64,000 bases of DNA from Pseudomonadota bacterium (GCA_023451825.1 JAEXYA010000055.1:62001-126000); one strand, 5' to 3'. Positions 43,303 through 52,416 are shown, numbered from the stretch's first letter. Notes: generated by a model from the letters alone, not told the origin. Numbers and translations are program-made.

Positions 43303-44205
43303 ATGGAACGCAACAAACGCCGCTCCGCGCCCGGCAGCAGCCGCTCTCGTGCAGCCATCGACGAATTGGATGAACACTTCAAGACAATCACGGACAAAGC
43401 CATAGCCGCGATCGTCGCGTGCGAAGCGAAGCCGGACCGGGTCTTCGGAGACTTTTCCGATCTTGTATCCTTTGTCCGCTCCGTCGCCTTCCACGAAGGA
43501 AGGCTGTTGGAGTGGGGCATCGCCGCCGTCGCAAGGTGCAATCCCCACCTCCTGATCCTGCCGCCGGACCGCCCCATGCCGATCGTACCTGCCGCGGTGC
43601 AGCTCCTGAAGAAGAACGAGTGGTGCGAACTTCAAGGCATAAGACTGCCTTCTGAGGTCCATACCAACAAGACGTACACTCCGGATCTCTTCATCGCCAA
43701 CCGCGCGCGGCATGCCGGACTCATCATCGACGTAAAGCGATCGCTCGCGTCCTACGCCGAGAGCAAGCTCGAAGACCTTCGCTTCAGGATGATGGCGGTT
43801 GCCGCAATTGCCTCGAGTTGGTTGAGCGAACGCCAAGGTCCGGTTCTCGTCGAGGTTGGAACCGCGATCATCGATGGCGCCGATGTCGCAAGCGACCACG
43901 ACAAAGGCGTCTTCAAGCTCTCGGAGATTGGCGACCTCCTCGAAGTGGAGAATGCCGGCAGTGCGCTCACACGCTTGCGAGACATGTTTTCCGAAAGGGT
44001 GCAATCCGAATTGCAACTCCAATGCAGCAAGGTGATCGACGTCGATGTCGCAGGTCAGATCAACCTTATAAGGAAGAACAATACAAGCGTTGACGACCTC
44101 GGAATGTCGCACGCCAATCCGGCGCTCTCTCCCGATGTCCGCCCGTCGACGATTCTTCCGGGAAGTGTTCGTGTTGGATTTGCACGATCGCGCGCAAGGC
44201 GCTGA
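43303..44205 (+). CDS. PD-(D/E)xK nuclease-like protein
   Basis: A 300-residue protein with a likely restriction-endonuclease-fold core. YTPDLFIANRARHAGLIIDVKRS carries Asp128 and the D-x-K triad Asp143/Lys145, separated by a strand-turn-strand as the fold requires. It is followed by a helix SKLEDLRFRMMAVAAIASSWL. Flanking regions (1-110 and 190-300) are unrecognised and may bind DNA or partners. GGAG lies before the ATG at 43303. The fold assignment rests on motif spacing alone. The protein at 46339 shows the same layout without the catalytic residues. Confidence 0.7.
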   Translation: MERNKRRSAPGSSRSRAAIDELDEHFKTITDKAIAAIVACEAKPDRVFGDFSDLVSFVRSVAFHEGRLLEWGIAAVARCNPHLLILPPDRPMPIVPAAVQLLKKNEWCELQGIRLPSEVHTNKTYTPDLFIANRARHAGLIIDVKRSLASYAESKLEDLRFRMMAVAAIASSWLSERQGPVLVEVGTAIIDGADVASDHDKGVFKLSEIGDLLEVENAGSALTRLRDMFSERVQSELQLQCSKVIDVDVAGQINLIRKNNTSVDDLGMSHANPALSPDVRPSTILPGSVRVGFARSRARR

Positions 44206-44293
44206 CCGCAACACTGCGGAGCCACCGCCTGATCGCTTTCACGCACCGCCCGTCGCCTATGTTCCAATCAACGTTGAATTTCAGAGACGACGA

Positions 44294-46243
44294 ATGCGTA
44301 AAGTTTCGAAATCCCGACAGCAAAAATCGCACGTAAAAGCGATCAGACGCCGCTTCAGGGACGCAGGGCTCACGGTGGCCCGCACCCTGTTGGTTCGATC
44401 CCTGCGCCGAAACGGATTAAACCACGCGCTATCGGGCCGCCCTGCCATCATAGGATTTATCCTGAAAAACGCCGCCGATACCGACGTCTATGAACGCAGC
44501 ATTCGGTATCTGACCGAGATGAAATCAGACAAAGCGCTAACAGAGTTGATCGAGGTTCATCACTGGGATCACACGAAACTCTTTCGTCGCGGTCGCGATC
44601 TGGAAGCCGACATCGCAAAAGTCCTTGCGTCCGGTTACTCCGTTTTCGGATTTGCTTCGAACATCTTTGATTTTCCTTCTCTATTCCGACTGGCCGCCGA
44701 CGACATCGTCGAATTGCCGCCAATCGACGTAACGGCACTCCAAGCTGCAGCCAAGAATGCCGGACATCATTCAATACCGGACGGTGTTCTTGAAAACGCA
44801 CTGCATATCCCGCTTAGGGTGCTGAGCATATTAATGAGCCGGCCCCGCCACGTCCGATCCATCGTCGAAAGGCTCAGCCAGGCCGCGACCCTGTACCGCG
44901 TGGAGCGGGATGCCAAGCTCTCAACCGATAGTCCTTCACTGGATGATCTCGACGGATTTGGCGATGCTGCGAATTGGGGACAAGAATTAGCAGTGGATCT
45001 GCAGGCATTTCGCGCGGGCGACCTGCTTTGGGCCGACGTAGATCGAGGAGTATTGCTGAGTGGTCCGACCGGGACGGGAAAAACACTCTTTGCGCAGGCT
45101 TTGGCGAGAACATGTCGAATTCCCATCCATGTCCATTCGCTTGCTAGATGGCAAGCCAAAGGTTACCTCAACGATCTGCTGCAGGCGATGCGCGCCGCTT
45201 TCAACACCGCGCAAGCCGACGCACCCTGCATACTTTTCATCGATGAAATGGACTCTTTCGGAGACCGCGATCGCCTCGCGGGCAAGAACGAACAATATGA
45301 GCGCGAAGTCATAAACGCTTTGCTCGAGTGCCTGGACGGGGCCGATCGCCGCGAAGGCGTAATCGTGGTAGGCGCCACCAATATGCCGGATGCAATCGAT
45401 CAGGCGATTCTGCGCCCCGGCCGTTTGGGCAAGCACATTCGCATTCCTCTCCCCGACGCGGGCGCACGAATTGGAATTCTTCGGCACTATGCCGGCGACG
45501 CCATTCCGCAGGAGTGCATCGCCGGGATATCCGACCGTCTGGAAGGCGCATCGGGAGCGGTCATCGAGCAAGTCATTCGCGACGCCAGACGGCATGCTCG
45601 CTCCGAACGCCATCCGCTTTCGCTCCCGGACATCGAGAGGTTCCTCCCCGCACAAAACGTGCAGGATGACACCTCTTTCGAAATCACCTGCGTGCACGAG
45701 GCTGGGCACGTTGCCGTAGGGTACCTCCTCGGACGCGTGTCCGGGCAACGGCTCATCGAGGGGCGTGTTTTTAGAGATGTTCAGTACGACGGAACGTCCG
45801 GATGCACGGTTTTTCATCGGCAGCAAGCCGTGCATCGCACGCGAGCATCATATCTGGCGGAAATAGCGATACTTCTGGCGGGGCTCGCCGCCGAAACCGT
45901 TCTTTTCGGTTCATATTCCGATGCCGGCGGCGGCGGGGAGGGTTCGGATTTACACCGTGCCACTGTCGTTGCAGCGATCGTGGAAGTCTCCCTTGGACTT
46001 GGCGATACGCTTGTCTATCGATCGCCGGCAAAAGCCACGGATGTTGAGCGTCTCCTCGGTGACGACCCCCATGTTGCCCATCGTGCCGCAATCGTTTTGC
46101 GTCAATGTCTTGAGCGGGCAATGGCTCTTGTCTCGGAGCATGCAATGTTTCTCCGTGATGTTCAAAACGTATTGCGCGAACGCGGCTGCGTTACCGCTGA
46201 AGAAGTCGAGCGCCTGCACGCTTTGCAATCAAGGTCCATGTAG
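44294..46243 (+). CDS. Soluble FtsH-like AAA+ ATPase with M41 zinc-protease domain
   Basis: A 649-residue protein built like FtsH but without membrane spans. The N-terminal 230 residues are a unique, basic then helical domain. The AAA+ module follows: Walker A GPTGTGKT (257-264), Walker B CILFIDEMDS, and the second region of homology with VVGATNMPDAIDQAILRPGRLGKHI. The M41 peptidase has HEAGH (468-472) and the distal acidic ligand in GGGEGSDLHRAT. All catalytic residues look intact. Cellular FtsH is membrane-anchored; loss of the anchor and the new N-domain suggest a dedicated substrate. The start is uncertain; I use the ATG at 44294 (AGAGACG upstream), and the frame is open back to 44090. 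Confidence 0.88.
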   Translation: MRKVSKSRQQKSHVKAIRRRFRDAGLTVARTLLVRSLRRNGLNHALSGRPAIIGFILKNAADTDVYERSIRYLTEMKSDKALTELIEVHHWDHTKLFRRGRDLEADIAKVLASGYSVFGFASNIFDFPSLFRLAADDIVELPPIDVTALQAAAKNAGHHSIPDGVLENALHIPLRVLSILMSRPRHVRSIVERLSQAATLYRVERDAKLSTDSPSLDDLDGFGDAANWGQELAVDLQAFRAGDLLWADVDRGVLLSGPTGTGKTLFAQALARTCRIPIHVHSLARWQAKGYLNDLLQAMRAAFNTAQADAPCILFIDEMDSFGDRDRLAGKNEQYEREVINALLECLDGADRREGVIVVGATNMPDAIDQAILRPGRLGKHIRIPLPDAGARIGILRHYAGDAIPQECIAGISDRLEGASGAVIEQVIRDARRHARSERHPLSLPDIERFLPAQNVQDDTSFEITCVHEAGHVAVGYLLGRVSGQRLIEGRVFRDVQYDGTSGCTVFHRQQAVHRTRASYLAEIAILLAGLAAETVLFGSYSDAGGGGEGSDLHRATVVAAIVEVSLGLGDTLVYRSPAKATDVERLLGDDPHVAHRAAIVLRQCLERAMALVSEHAMFLRDVQNVLRERGCVTAEEVERLHALQSRSM

Positions 46244-46338
46244 CTCTTTCGGACCTGAAGCCAACTGTTTCACATACATCATCTCCAAGTTGAACCGTTT
46301 GACGTCGTGACTGAGTCCCGACGAACGGGAGGATGGTC

Positions 46339-46923
46339 ATGCGATTGGAGCAAGCTTCAATCACTGTCTTGCCCGACAATTGTCGCTCCGCGATACGGCA
46401 AAGACCCAATATAAAGTCGGCTCGCGCAAGTGACATGTTGAGAGCCCGCCTCTTCAAGGCATTGCGCGACTCCGCTCGATACGAGGTCCGACGGAATGTA
46501 ATGGTCCCGTTGAGCAAGGCGAGCTTGCGCTTGGTCACACTCTCCAAAGGATCATATCTGGGCGTATCGCTGCCATTCGATTCCCAATCATCGTGCAACG
46601 TTTCGTTCGATCTTTTGGTAATCGATCGCGAGGAACGGTGGGCCGGAGGTTTTGTTGTATGCAACCCTGACACCCGGTCCCAGCGTGCCATGCGATGCCT
46701 GGAACGGACGTTGCGTGCTGCCGAACTCGTGCTGCGCGCTTATGTCAGGCAACATGGTATCGGTTACGTTGATACGGTGGTTGTCGGTATCGTCCACGGA
46801 TCCGAATGGACTTCCGATAGTGACATGATGTTCGCCGAGTGGGAATTCGACAATCTCATGGATTTAAACCGGCGCCCTGCCCTCCCCGAACATCGATCAA
46901 GCAAGCAAAATGGTAAAGCCTGA
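46339..46923 (+). CDS. Nuclease-like protein lacking catalytic residues (putative)
   Basis: A 194-residue protein; GGGAGG lies 6 nt before the ATG at 46339 (a second ATG at 46333 would be too close). The segment SFDLLVIDREERWAGGFVVCNPDTRSQRAM, then a long helix, lines up with the PD-(D/E)xK segment of the protein at 43303. FD replaces PD and V-C-N replaces D-V-K. If the likeness is real, it is an inactive paralogue, perhaps a structural or inhibitory partner. Otherwise the family is unknown. It overlaps the next gene by 14 bases. Confidence 0.65.
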   Translation: MRLEQASITVLPDNCRSAIRQRPNIKSARASDMLRARLFKALRDSARYEVRRNVMVPLSKASLRLVTLSKGSYLGVSLPFDSQSSCNVSFDLLVIDREERWAGGFVVCNPDTRSQRAMRCLERTLRAAELVLRAYVRQHGIGYVDTVVVGIVHGSEWTSDSDMMFAEWEFDNLMDLNRRPALPEHRSSKQNGKA

Positions 46924-47329
46924 CGAAAAATTCGAGCAGCCTCGCTTCGTTCGCGCGGCACGGCAAAAACGGGATGGAGCGAATGACATTGAGGTGAACA
47001 TCGTCGACGCCGGCAAGCGCTTTCCATTGAGAGCTCATGACACCCTGTTGACATCTGCATCGCGCAACGTACGCGTAACGAATAGACCAGCTCGATTTCC
47101 ACCGACCGGAGTCTGGCCGCTTGAAATGCGTGCCGACATGGTCGCAGCGCTCCTGGACTTCAAGACGACCCACCAGCTCTGCGCAGCCATCGCTGCCAAC
47201 TGCGCACCGCGGCCAACCGCTTTGCGCATCACGGGTAACAATCGTGAGCTTGTTTGGTCACGAGAGGCTGTGGCCCACTTCGTAAACCAACGACACTTGC
47301 TCCAGCAGGCCAACGGCCCGGAACGCTAG
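46910..47329 (+). CDS. Small DNA-binding-like protein, last gene of operon
   Basis: A 139-residue protein. The N-terminal part is polar and unremarkable. The C-terminal domain GVWPLEMRADMVAALLDFKTTHQLCAAIAANCAPRPTALRITGNNRELVWSREAVAHFVNQRH has the spacing of an excisionase/AlpA-like helix-turn-helix, including a tryptophan-serine before the last helix. It overlaps the preceding gene and converges on a recombinase gene 44 nt away, so it may be either part of the operon or the excisionase of the element. Confidence 0.6.
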   Translation: MVKPDEKFEQPRFVRAARQKRDGANDIEVNIVDAGKRFPLRAHDTLLTSASRNVRVTNRPARFPPTGVWPLEMRADMVAALLDFKTTHQLCAAIAANCAPRPTALRITGNNRELVWSREAVAHFVNQRHLLQQANGPER

Positions 47330-47373
47330 TTCCGGGCCGCCAATTGTTGTCTCGCTTGCAAGCTGTCATGCGG

Positions 47374-48642
47374 TCAAACGACGATCGTCTTACCGCTCCT
47401 GGCCTTACGGTGACGATAACTGAGCCGCTTTTCCTGTGCTTCAGCAGCCCGCTCCGCATTCAGTTCGAAGTATCTTCCGAGCGCGGAGTCGGTCTTGTGC
47501 ATTGTCTGGCTCTTGAGCGCTTGATTGGCATTTCCCGCGGTCCCGGACTCGTTCATGCCGCCTCGCCGGAACTGTCCCAAGGTCAGATTGGGCAGCCCGG
47601 CGGATTTGCAGATCTCCGCCATTTCGGACGCCAGACCCTTGGAGCTCCATGGCTTCGGATTCCCAGGTTCCGACAATTCGCTGATGAACAAATGGCCCAG
47701 CGTCCGATCTCCCTTCAGCTCGTCGAGCCGGGGCGTGAGGTTCGGATAGAGTGCCTCTCTCTCGTCATTGAATAGAATGAACCACATTGAGACATCGGTC
47801 TTCTCGGAGAGCACCCATACCTCGTCCTCATGAAACCGGCAGCGATAATGCTCCAGCGTCATGTGGTACGGAAAGTGCGTCGGGCGCGCCATCATCTCCC
47901 ATGCGTACATGACGATGGCGCTGATCGATTTTCGCCCCCGACGGTCAGCCTCCTGAACGAACGCCGCAAGCTGAGCCGCATTCACCGGCACAGGCGGCTT
48001 TGGCTTGTGCGATGCATGCAGGCCAGCAAACACATTCTCTTCACGATAAAGACGCGCATGATGTTTCCGCCAAATCCCATTGATGACGGTACGAAGGTAT
48101 TCGATATCGCCTTTAGCGCCGCCGCTCCTGTGCTTAAATTCCACAACGCCGTTCGCACTGGTCCGCGTTACCAGATATTCCTCATAGAACTGATCGGCCA
48201 CGTCGTAAGTCATCTCAAGAAGCGGGATGTCACCGAACTTCGTGCCGGAGAACTCCCCTTCCTGCATGACATGGCGGCAGCAACGGCCGACGGCGCGCGT
48301 CATGGTCTGCCGCGATAGTTTGGTCTGCACCAGGAAACGGTCTTTCTGCGCATATTCACCAAAGGCCCACCGGAGCGAACCGAAAATCGGTTCGGCATCG
48401 ATCCGCAGCACCAGCGTATTCCTTTTGCGCCACTCATCGAGTTTCGGTCTGATCTCACGATTGTATTTCTTGAGAGCTACATCGAGGTCCGTCCCCAGGC
48501 GCATCGCCTTGATGGGAAATCCCTGCTGTCGCAATTTTGTCGAAGGCTCGAAGCGGAAGAAGCTCTTCCGCTTCTTCGTTGACCAGTGTTCGCGAAGGTA
48601 CGGCGGAAGAGCGATCGGTTCGCTGGACTCGGTAGAACTCAT
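47374..48642 (-). CDS. Divergent tyrosine recombinase
   Basis: A 422-residue integrase-like protein. A possible box I arginine is in MYAWEMMARPTHFPYHM. The C-terminal boxes are NLTLGQFRRGGMNESG and TMHKTDSALGRYFE. The position of the HxxR histidine holds glycine (GQFRR), while an arginine, a later histidine and the presumed tyrosine remain. The N-terminal region EHWSTKKRKSFFRFEPSTKLRQQGFPIKAMRLGTDLDVALKKYNREI is typical of alphaproteobacterial element integrases. It probably belongs to the element carrying the protease/nuclease operon. Activity is uncertain. Confidence 0.75.
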   Translation of the reverse strand: MSSTESSEPIALPPYLREHWSTKKRKSFFRFEPSTKLRQQGFPIKAMRLGTDLDVALKKYNREIRPKLDEWRKRNTLVLRIDAEPIFGSLRWAFGEYAQKDRFLVQTKLSRQTMTRAVGRCCRHVMQEGEFSGTKFGDIPLLEMTYDVADQFYEEYLVTRTSANGVVEFKHRSGGAKGDIEYLRTVINGIWRKHHARLYREENVFAGLHASHKPKPPVPVNAAQLAAFVQEADRRGRKSISAIVMYAWEMMARPTHFPYHMTLEHYRCRFHEDEVWVLSEKTDVSMWFILFNDEREALYPNLTPRLDELKGDRTLGHLFISELSEPGNPKPWSSKGLASEMAEICKSAGLPNLTLGQFRRGGMNESGTAGNANQALKSQTMHKTDSALGRYFELNAERAAEAQEKRLSYRHRKARSGKTIVV

Positions 48643-49225
48643 AAAAAGCTAGCTCCTCACAATGATCGGCAGCGACATCATCTCATGAGATGCCGCCCAC
48701 TGATCGCCAAGGGCATCAGAAAAGTGGAGTTGCCGAAACATACGCGAGGTGGAATATTGTGGTGCCAGCCGAACGGTCCATTCGGACAGGCTGTGACGAC
48801 AGCGAAGAGGCGCTGTCGAGCGGCACCAAGTGGACCAAAGGAGTCGGGACGGAACGATATGGAGTTGGGACGACATTCGGAATCGCGTCATCGCGTCAAC
48901 GAGTTGGTCCTCCCGGCGTAAGCCTACGTTGTAGGATACGAACCCTTCTTCGATTTCCTTCAAACGTCACGAACACTATAAAAGAAGGTGTTTGCGGTCT
49001 TCCATCCCAACTACGCATCTAAAACGGGCCAAAAAGCCATCGAATCGAATGCTTTGGAAGTTGGTATTTTTCTGTTTTGTTCCTGGCACCATTTTAAGCG
49101 AGCCATAAGAATTCGACGGCAAAATTGCGCCATGTGAGGTGCCTTGCCAAGTCCACTCGTAGCTCAGATCAAGATTTCATGGTGCCACCGTATCGCGCGC
49201 CGACTCTACAAAAGGTTGTATCTTA
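48643..49225. other. Gene-poor stretch beside second recombinase
   Basis: About 580 bp in which frames are open but lack ribosome sites and protein-like composition. The second half (48960-49200) is AT-richer than the surroundings. An attachment site for the recombinase could be here; I saw no clear direct repeat of it elsewhere in the window. Confidence 0.35.
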
Positions 49226-50167
49226 ATGGTGAGTAGGACGGCGTACATTTGGAATGTCCGAAAGGCCTGCTACGACGTAATGTCGAGAACCAGCTTGGAG
49301 GGAGTAACTCGGCGAACAGTGGCGCGCGAACTCGCGGGACAGAAGTTACCCGTGGGCTCGAATCGAGATAGCGGGCCAATCGTGAAGCAATTTAAGGCTG
49401 AAATGCTGGCTATGGAGACGAAGCTCCCGCCGAAGATAGAGCATCAGCTACTTACATTGGCTGCTGGTGAAGTACCTGATGAGGTGCGAGACGCAATTAT
49501 TCAGTTCGCTGAAGATCTTTGGACGTTAGCTCTGGCCGCCGCGCGCCTGGTCCCTCGAAGTCCGCTCGCCAAAGCCAAACAGACAGAAGTGCCATTACGT
49601 CGCCAGGCGCCGGAGCCTCCCCCGCGCCCCCTCAAGCCCCAACCTCTGGAAGACTTCCTGCCAGACCTCAAAGCCTTCGTTGAGAACATGTTGCGTTCTG
49701 ATTTGCCAACTTCGACACGGATCACGCGGCCAATTTCGCCTGCTGCAATATTTCGGCGTCTACCACTGCGCTTGCAGACGCGGGGGCACTCAGCCATCGC
49801 GACCGATCTTCGTAGAGTCGACTCCGATCTACTTTATATAACGCCGGGTGGCGGTTGGTGGCGGCGCGATCGTGAGATTTCGGACCAGCTCGCAACCGCG
49901 CGGCCCAAGCGGAGCGCTTCCACAACCGTTGTGTCACAAGCCGACGCAAGGAGAGCCAACGACAAGCGGATTGGTTCTGTGGTCGAATATCTAAGAAGAT
50001 TGCGAAGACCTGCGAGCCGCGAGGAGATCTATGCGGGATTGAATCTCGAGCAACACGAAATAGAGACCTACAGAACATTGCTGAAAAATCGCTCGCGAGT
50101 GGACGGTTCTTTAATCCGGAAAGATGAGCGAGGGAGGTATTTTTATACGCCCAGGGGAGACTCTTAA
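49226..50167 (+). CDS. Hypothetical protein with possible KfrA-like N-terminus
   Basis: A 313-residue protein. Residues 10-60 (VRKACYDVMSRTSLEGVTRRTVARELAGQKLPVGSNRDSGPIVKQFKAEM) loosely resemble the DNA-binding N-terminus of plasmid KfrA-type proteins. A proline/arginine-rich linker follows around residue 125, then KRIGSVVEYLRRLRRPASREEIYAGLNLEQHEIETYRTLLKNRSRVDGSLIRKDERGRYFYTPRG, which looks like a winged helix. The coding sequence is AT-richer than the core genome. Role unknown; DNA binding is the best guess. Confidence 0.6.
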   Translation: MVSRTAYIWNVRKACYDVMSRTSLEGVTRRTVARELAGQKLPVGSNRDSGPIVKQFKAEMLAMETKLPPKIEHQLLTLAAGEVPDEVRDAIIQFAEDLWTLALAAARLVPRSPLAKAKQTEVPLRRQAPEPPPRPLKPQPLEDFLPDLKAFVENMLRSDLPTSTRITRPISPAAIFRRLPLRLQTRGHSAIATDLRRVDSDLLYITPGGGWWRRDREISDQLATARPKRSASTTVVSQADARRANDKRIGSVVEYLRRLRRPASREEIYAGLNLEQHEIETYRTLLKNRSRVDGSLIRKDERGRYFYTPRGDS

Positions 50168-50308
50168 GATTGTTGCGCTTGGGCAGCAAGAGTTTGGTCG
50201 CAAGTGCTGTCAGTTCCTCCCTCCTTTTGAGTCATCCTCGATTCCGCCTAAAGAATAAGTACCTCGTGGGCGAAGCACCCTCGCCTTGCAGGAGCCGCCC
50301 CTGTCGTT

Positions 50309-50560
50309 TCATCCGTCCAGTTTCAAATCCAAGCCAATCTCATTTTCAGTCTCGCCAAAGTCATCGGGTTCGATGCTTGGCAACTCGTATTGAAGCGGAA
50401 CTCCCAGCCCCCCTTGATGCTGATCAGCATCGTCGGATGGTCGGTCGTTTAGGTCTTGACCAAGCTGATCTTGGGTTCGCGCTGTCAGATCCAGACCATT
50501 CGGTGGTCGACTCCTTGGGCGATCAATCGGACCGCAAGAAGCGAAATTTTCACCATCCGG
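50309..50560 (-). pseudogene. Decayed copy of the XRE/HipB-like regulator
   Basis: Minus-strand reading ends GVPLQYELPSIEPDDFGE then ENEIGLDLKLDG, clearly related to GVPLQYKVPG...VEIGLDMKLDR of the intact protein at 41085-41372. Upstream of a G6 run (the C6 at 50408-50413 on the plus strand) the match continues only in another frame (PTMLISIK against SMLIKVM), and the helix-turn-helix part is shortened. It is a remnant of a second copy of the same control module. Confidence 0.7.
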
Positions 50561-50673
50561 AATAACGATCCTATGGGCGATTTATGAGGCGTCAGTTCGA
50601 CTTAGGACGAGTGGCATTCTTTCTGCGGCTACGGCATCAATTTTAAGAGGCCAGAGCTCGAGAGTCGGGGGAA

Positions 50674-50874
50674 ATGACCAAGCAACGAAGCCTTTCGGAC
50701 GAAGAGATAGGTCTCGTTAAAGCGATGCTCCGCAAGGCGATGCGCAATGAAGTCATCCATTTTTACTTCAATCGACCGGATCGTCTGATTAGTTCGGGGC
50801 GCATCCGCGTCCAACCGTCACTGACTCAGCACCGATCCCCGAAAGCAACAACATTGAATCAGTCTTTCTTCTGA
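50674..50874 (+). pseudogene. 5' remnant of a small HTH-like gene
   Basis: Reads MTKQRSLSDEEIGLVKAMLRKAMRNEVIHFYFNRPDRLISSGRI and then becomes unlike protein. The first 45 residues have the pattern of a conserved bradyrhizobial domain (YFNRxDRxxSSGRI followed by QI and a GxYG motif), but the expected continuation is missing. I read it as a truncated gene. Confidence 0.5.
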
Positions 50875-50958
50875 AACACAGCATGAGCGCGCGGCCACAC
50901 CGCTTGACAGTACGGAGAAGCCGCCGCGATCATCTTAGAAGGACTGAGGAACAACCAG

Positions 50959-51726
50959 ATGATCTCCACCGCCCGATCCCGCGCGGTCAAAAATTACGAA
51001 GTAACGAGCCCATCGCTGAGGAGCGTCCTCTTTGATATTGCCCATGGTCATCTGCAATTGCCTTCCTTCCAACGATCTTGGTGCTGGGGAGACGACGATG
51101 TCCGCGAACTTATCGCCTCGATTGCGGCGGGGAATCCCATCGGTTCTTTTACTTTCACGGATGCAGGTTCTATCGAACACCGGCCGCTCGCAGGTGCGGA
51201 AAAGACCGCAGAGCGGAGTGAGGCGGTTCAACTCATACTGGACGGTCAGCAACGACTAACCGCAGCTTACCAAGCCCTCTGTCGACCAACGCCCGTCCGC
51301 ATTGAAGCGACCATGCAGACCGAGTATCGGCTCTATTTCTTCGACATGAAAATGGCGATCGTCGATTCCGTGCCGCTTGAAAACGCGATCATCTCTATCA
51401 CCACGCGGGCGGACGGTGTTCCAGTGTCAGCCAGCGATGTTCGGCTCGCCGATTCCTCATATCATTACAAACACGGTCTATTCCCAACGAACCTCGTCTT
51501 CGATGCGCGCACATATCAGCGGGGATACAGCATGTTCTGGGATGGGGAAGCACAGAGTGGCTCCCGAATGCAGGCTTTCCAGATTCTCGATGATTTTCGA
51601 GATCTGGTAGTTGCTCGGTTCACAACCTATCCTCTTCCAGTATTCACCCTCGATCAGCAGGTCACCGCAGGTGAGATCGTGCAAGTTTTTAAAAAAGCTC
51701 AGCACGAGCGCGCATCGCCAAGCTGA
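50959..51726 (+). pseudogene. Truncated DUF262 (GmrS/SspE-like) gene
   Basis: Encodes the N-terminal 255 residues of a DUF262 protein: LPSFQRSWCWGDDDVRELIASIAAGNPIGSFTF and VQLILDGQQRLTAAYQAL are the ParB/DUF262 nucleotide-binding motifs (FQR and DGQQRLT). Full-length proteins of this family are usually 500-700 residues. This one stops after VTAGEIVQVFKKAQ, exactly where the next conserved block (VNxGGxxL) should begin, and the downstream sequence does not continue it. DUF262 proteins act in defence against modified phage DNA, so this is likely a dead defence gene. Confidence 0.7.
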
Positions 51727-51886
51727 CGGCGATAAACCATTCCTGGCTGACGCCTCTCTCGGAACAATCGAGATTCTGGTCCCGCCGACATACCGTGTCC
51801 GGACCTCCTAAGCTACAGCCGTTTTACAACTCCTGCAAAGACAAAGGTTCTCAGGCGCCAAACCGGCAACTTTGGGTACCGTTTAG

Positions 51887-52129
51887 CTGTTCGGCGTAAG
51901 CATCGACCGCTCCAATCAGACATCCGACCGGCCGCTAGACATCACCTTCCCGCTGCAGAACGTGGAAGCCTATGTGCTTCTTCCTATCGGGCCGAAAGAG
52001 CTGTTCGTCGCTTCCAACGACACCGGCTACCAGGAACGCCTTCGGCAGAGCATCACCGACGCTATGATTTACGGGTTTGGATTCACCGCTGCTCTGCTGG
52101 CCATCGCGTCTTTATGGCTTGGCCGATAG
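51887..52129 (+). pseudogene. 3' remnant of an unknown gene
   Basis: An open frame without a start codon reads DITFPLQNVEAYVLLPIGPKELFVASNDTGYQERLRQSITDAM and ends YGFGFTAALLAIASLWLGR with a stop at 52127. Composition is protein-like, with a C-terminal hydrophobic segment. The pattern (LP-IGPK-LFVASND) resembles the end of DUF4238-type proteins, but this is a weak impression. The 5' part has been lost. Confidence 0.45.
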
Positions 52130-52256
52130 GTCGATTGTCCCATCGCCGCCCGTGTGCAAGTTTACGGTTAGCCGGTCCAGGTTGACTTCCATCCCTGCTG
52201 GTCAGGCCCGGCGCGTGCTTACGGAACGTGACCGGGCCGCTTTGCTGGCAGGCAGC

Positions 52257-52282
52257 AAAAAGCCCGGCCTTCGGGACCGGGC
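52257..52282 (-). terminator. Rho-independent terminator on minus strand
   Basis: Read on the minus strand, GCCCGG and CCGGGC form a stem around a 9-nt loop, followed by five T residues. No intact minus-strand gene lies close upstream (the nearest ends at 52877), so it may have outlived its gene. Confidence 0.55.
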
Positions 52283-52416
52283 AGTCTGGGATGCCCGAAC
52301 GGGTCGTTCGGTTGCACAGTCTCTAAATTGCTTGATGGGCCCTCGCAAGTCCTCAGCCTGGAACCGACCGTAAGCTCCGCGATTTACTGCCGTTCTGGCA
52401 CATTATCGGACGAGAA

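Noticed and set aside
44294..46243. Housekeeping FtsH gene
   Set aside because: There are no N-terminal membrane spans, the N-domain is unrelated, and the setting is a mobile island rather than the usual tilS-ftsH context.
42831..47329. Classical restriction-modification system, suggested by a C-protein-like regulator and a nuclease-like gene
   Set aside because: No methyltransferase motifs are seen in any gene of the island within the window.
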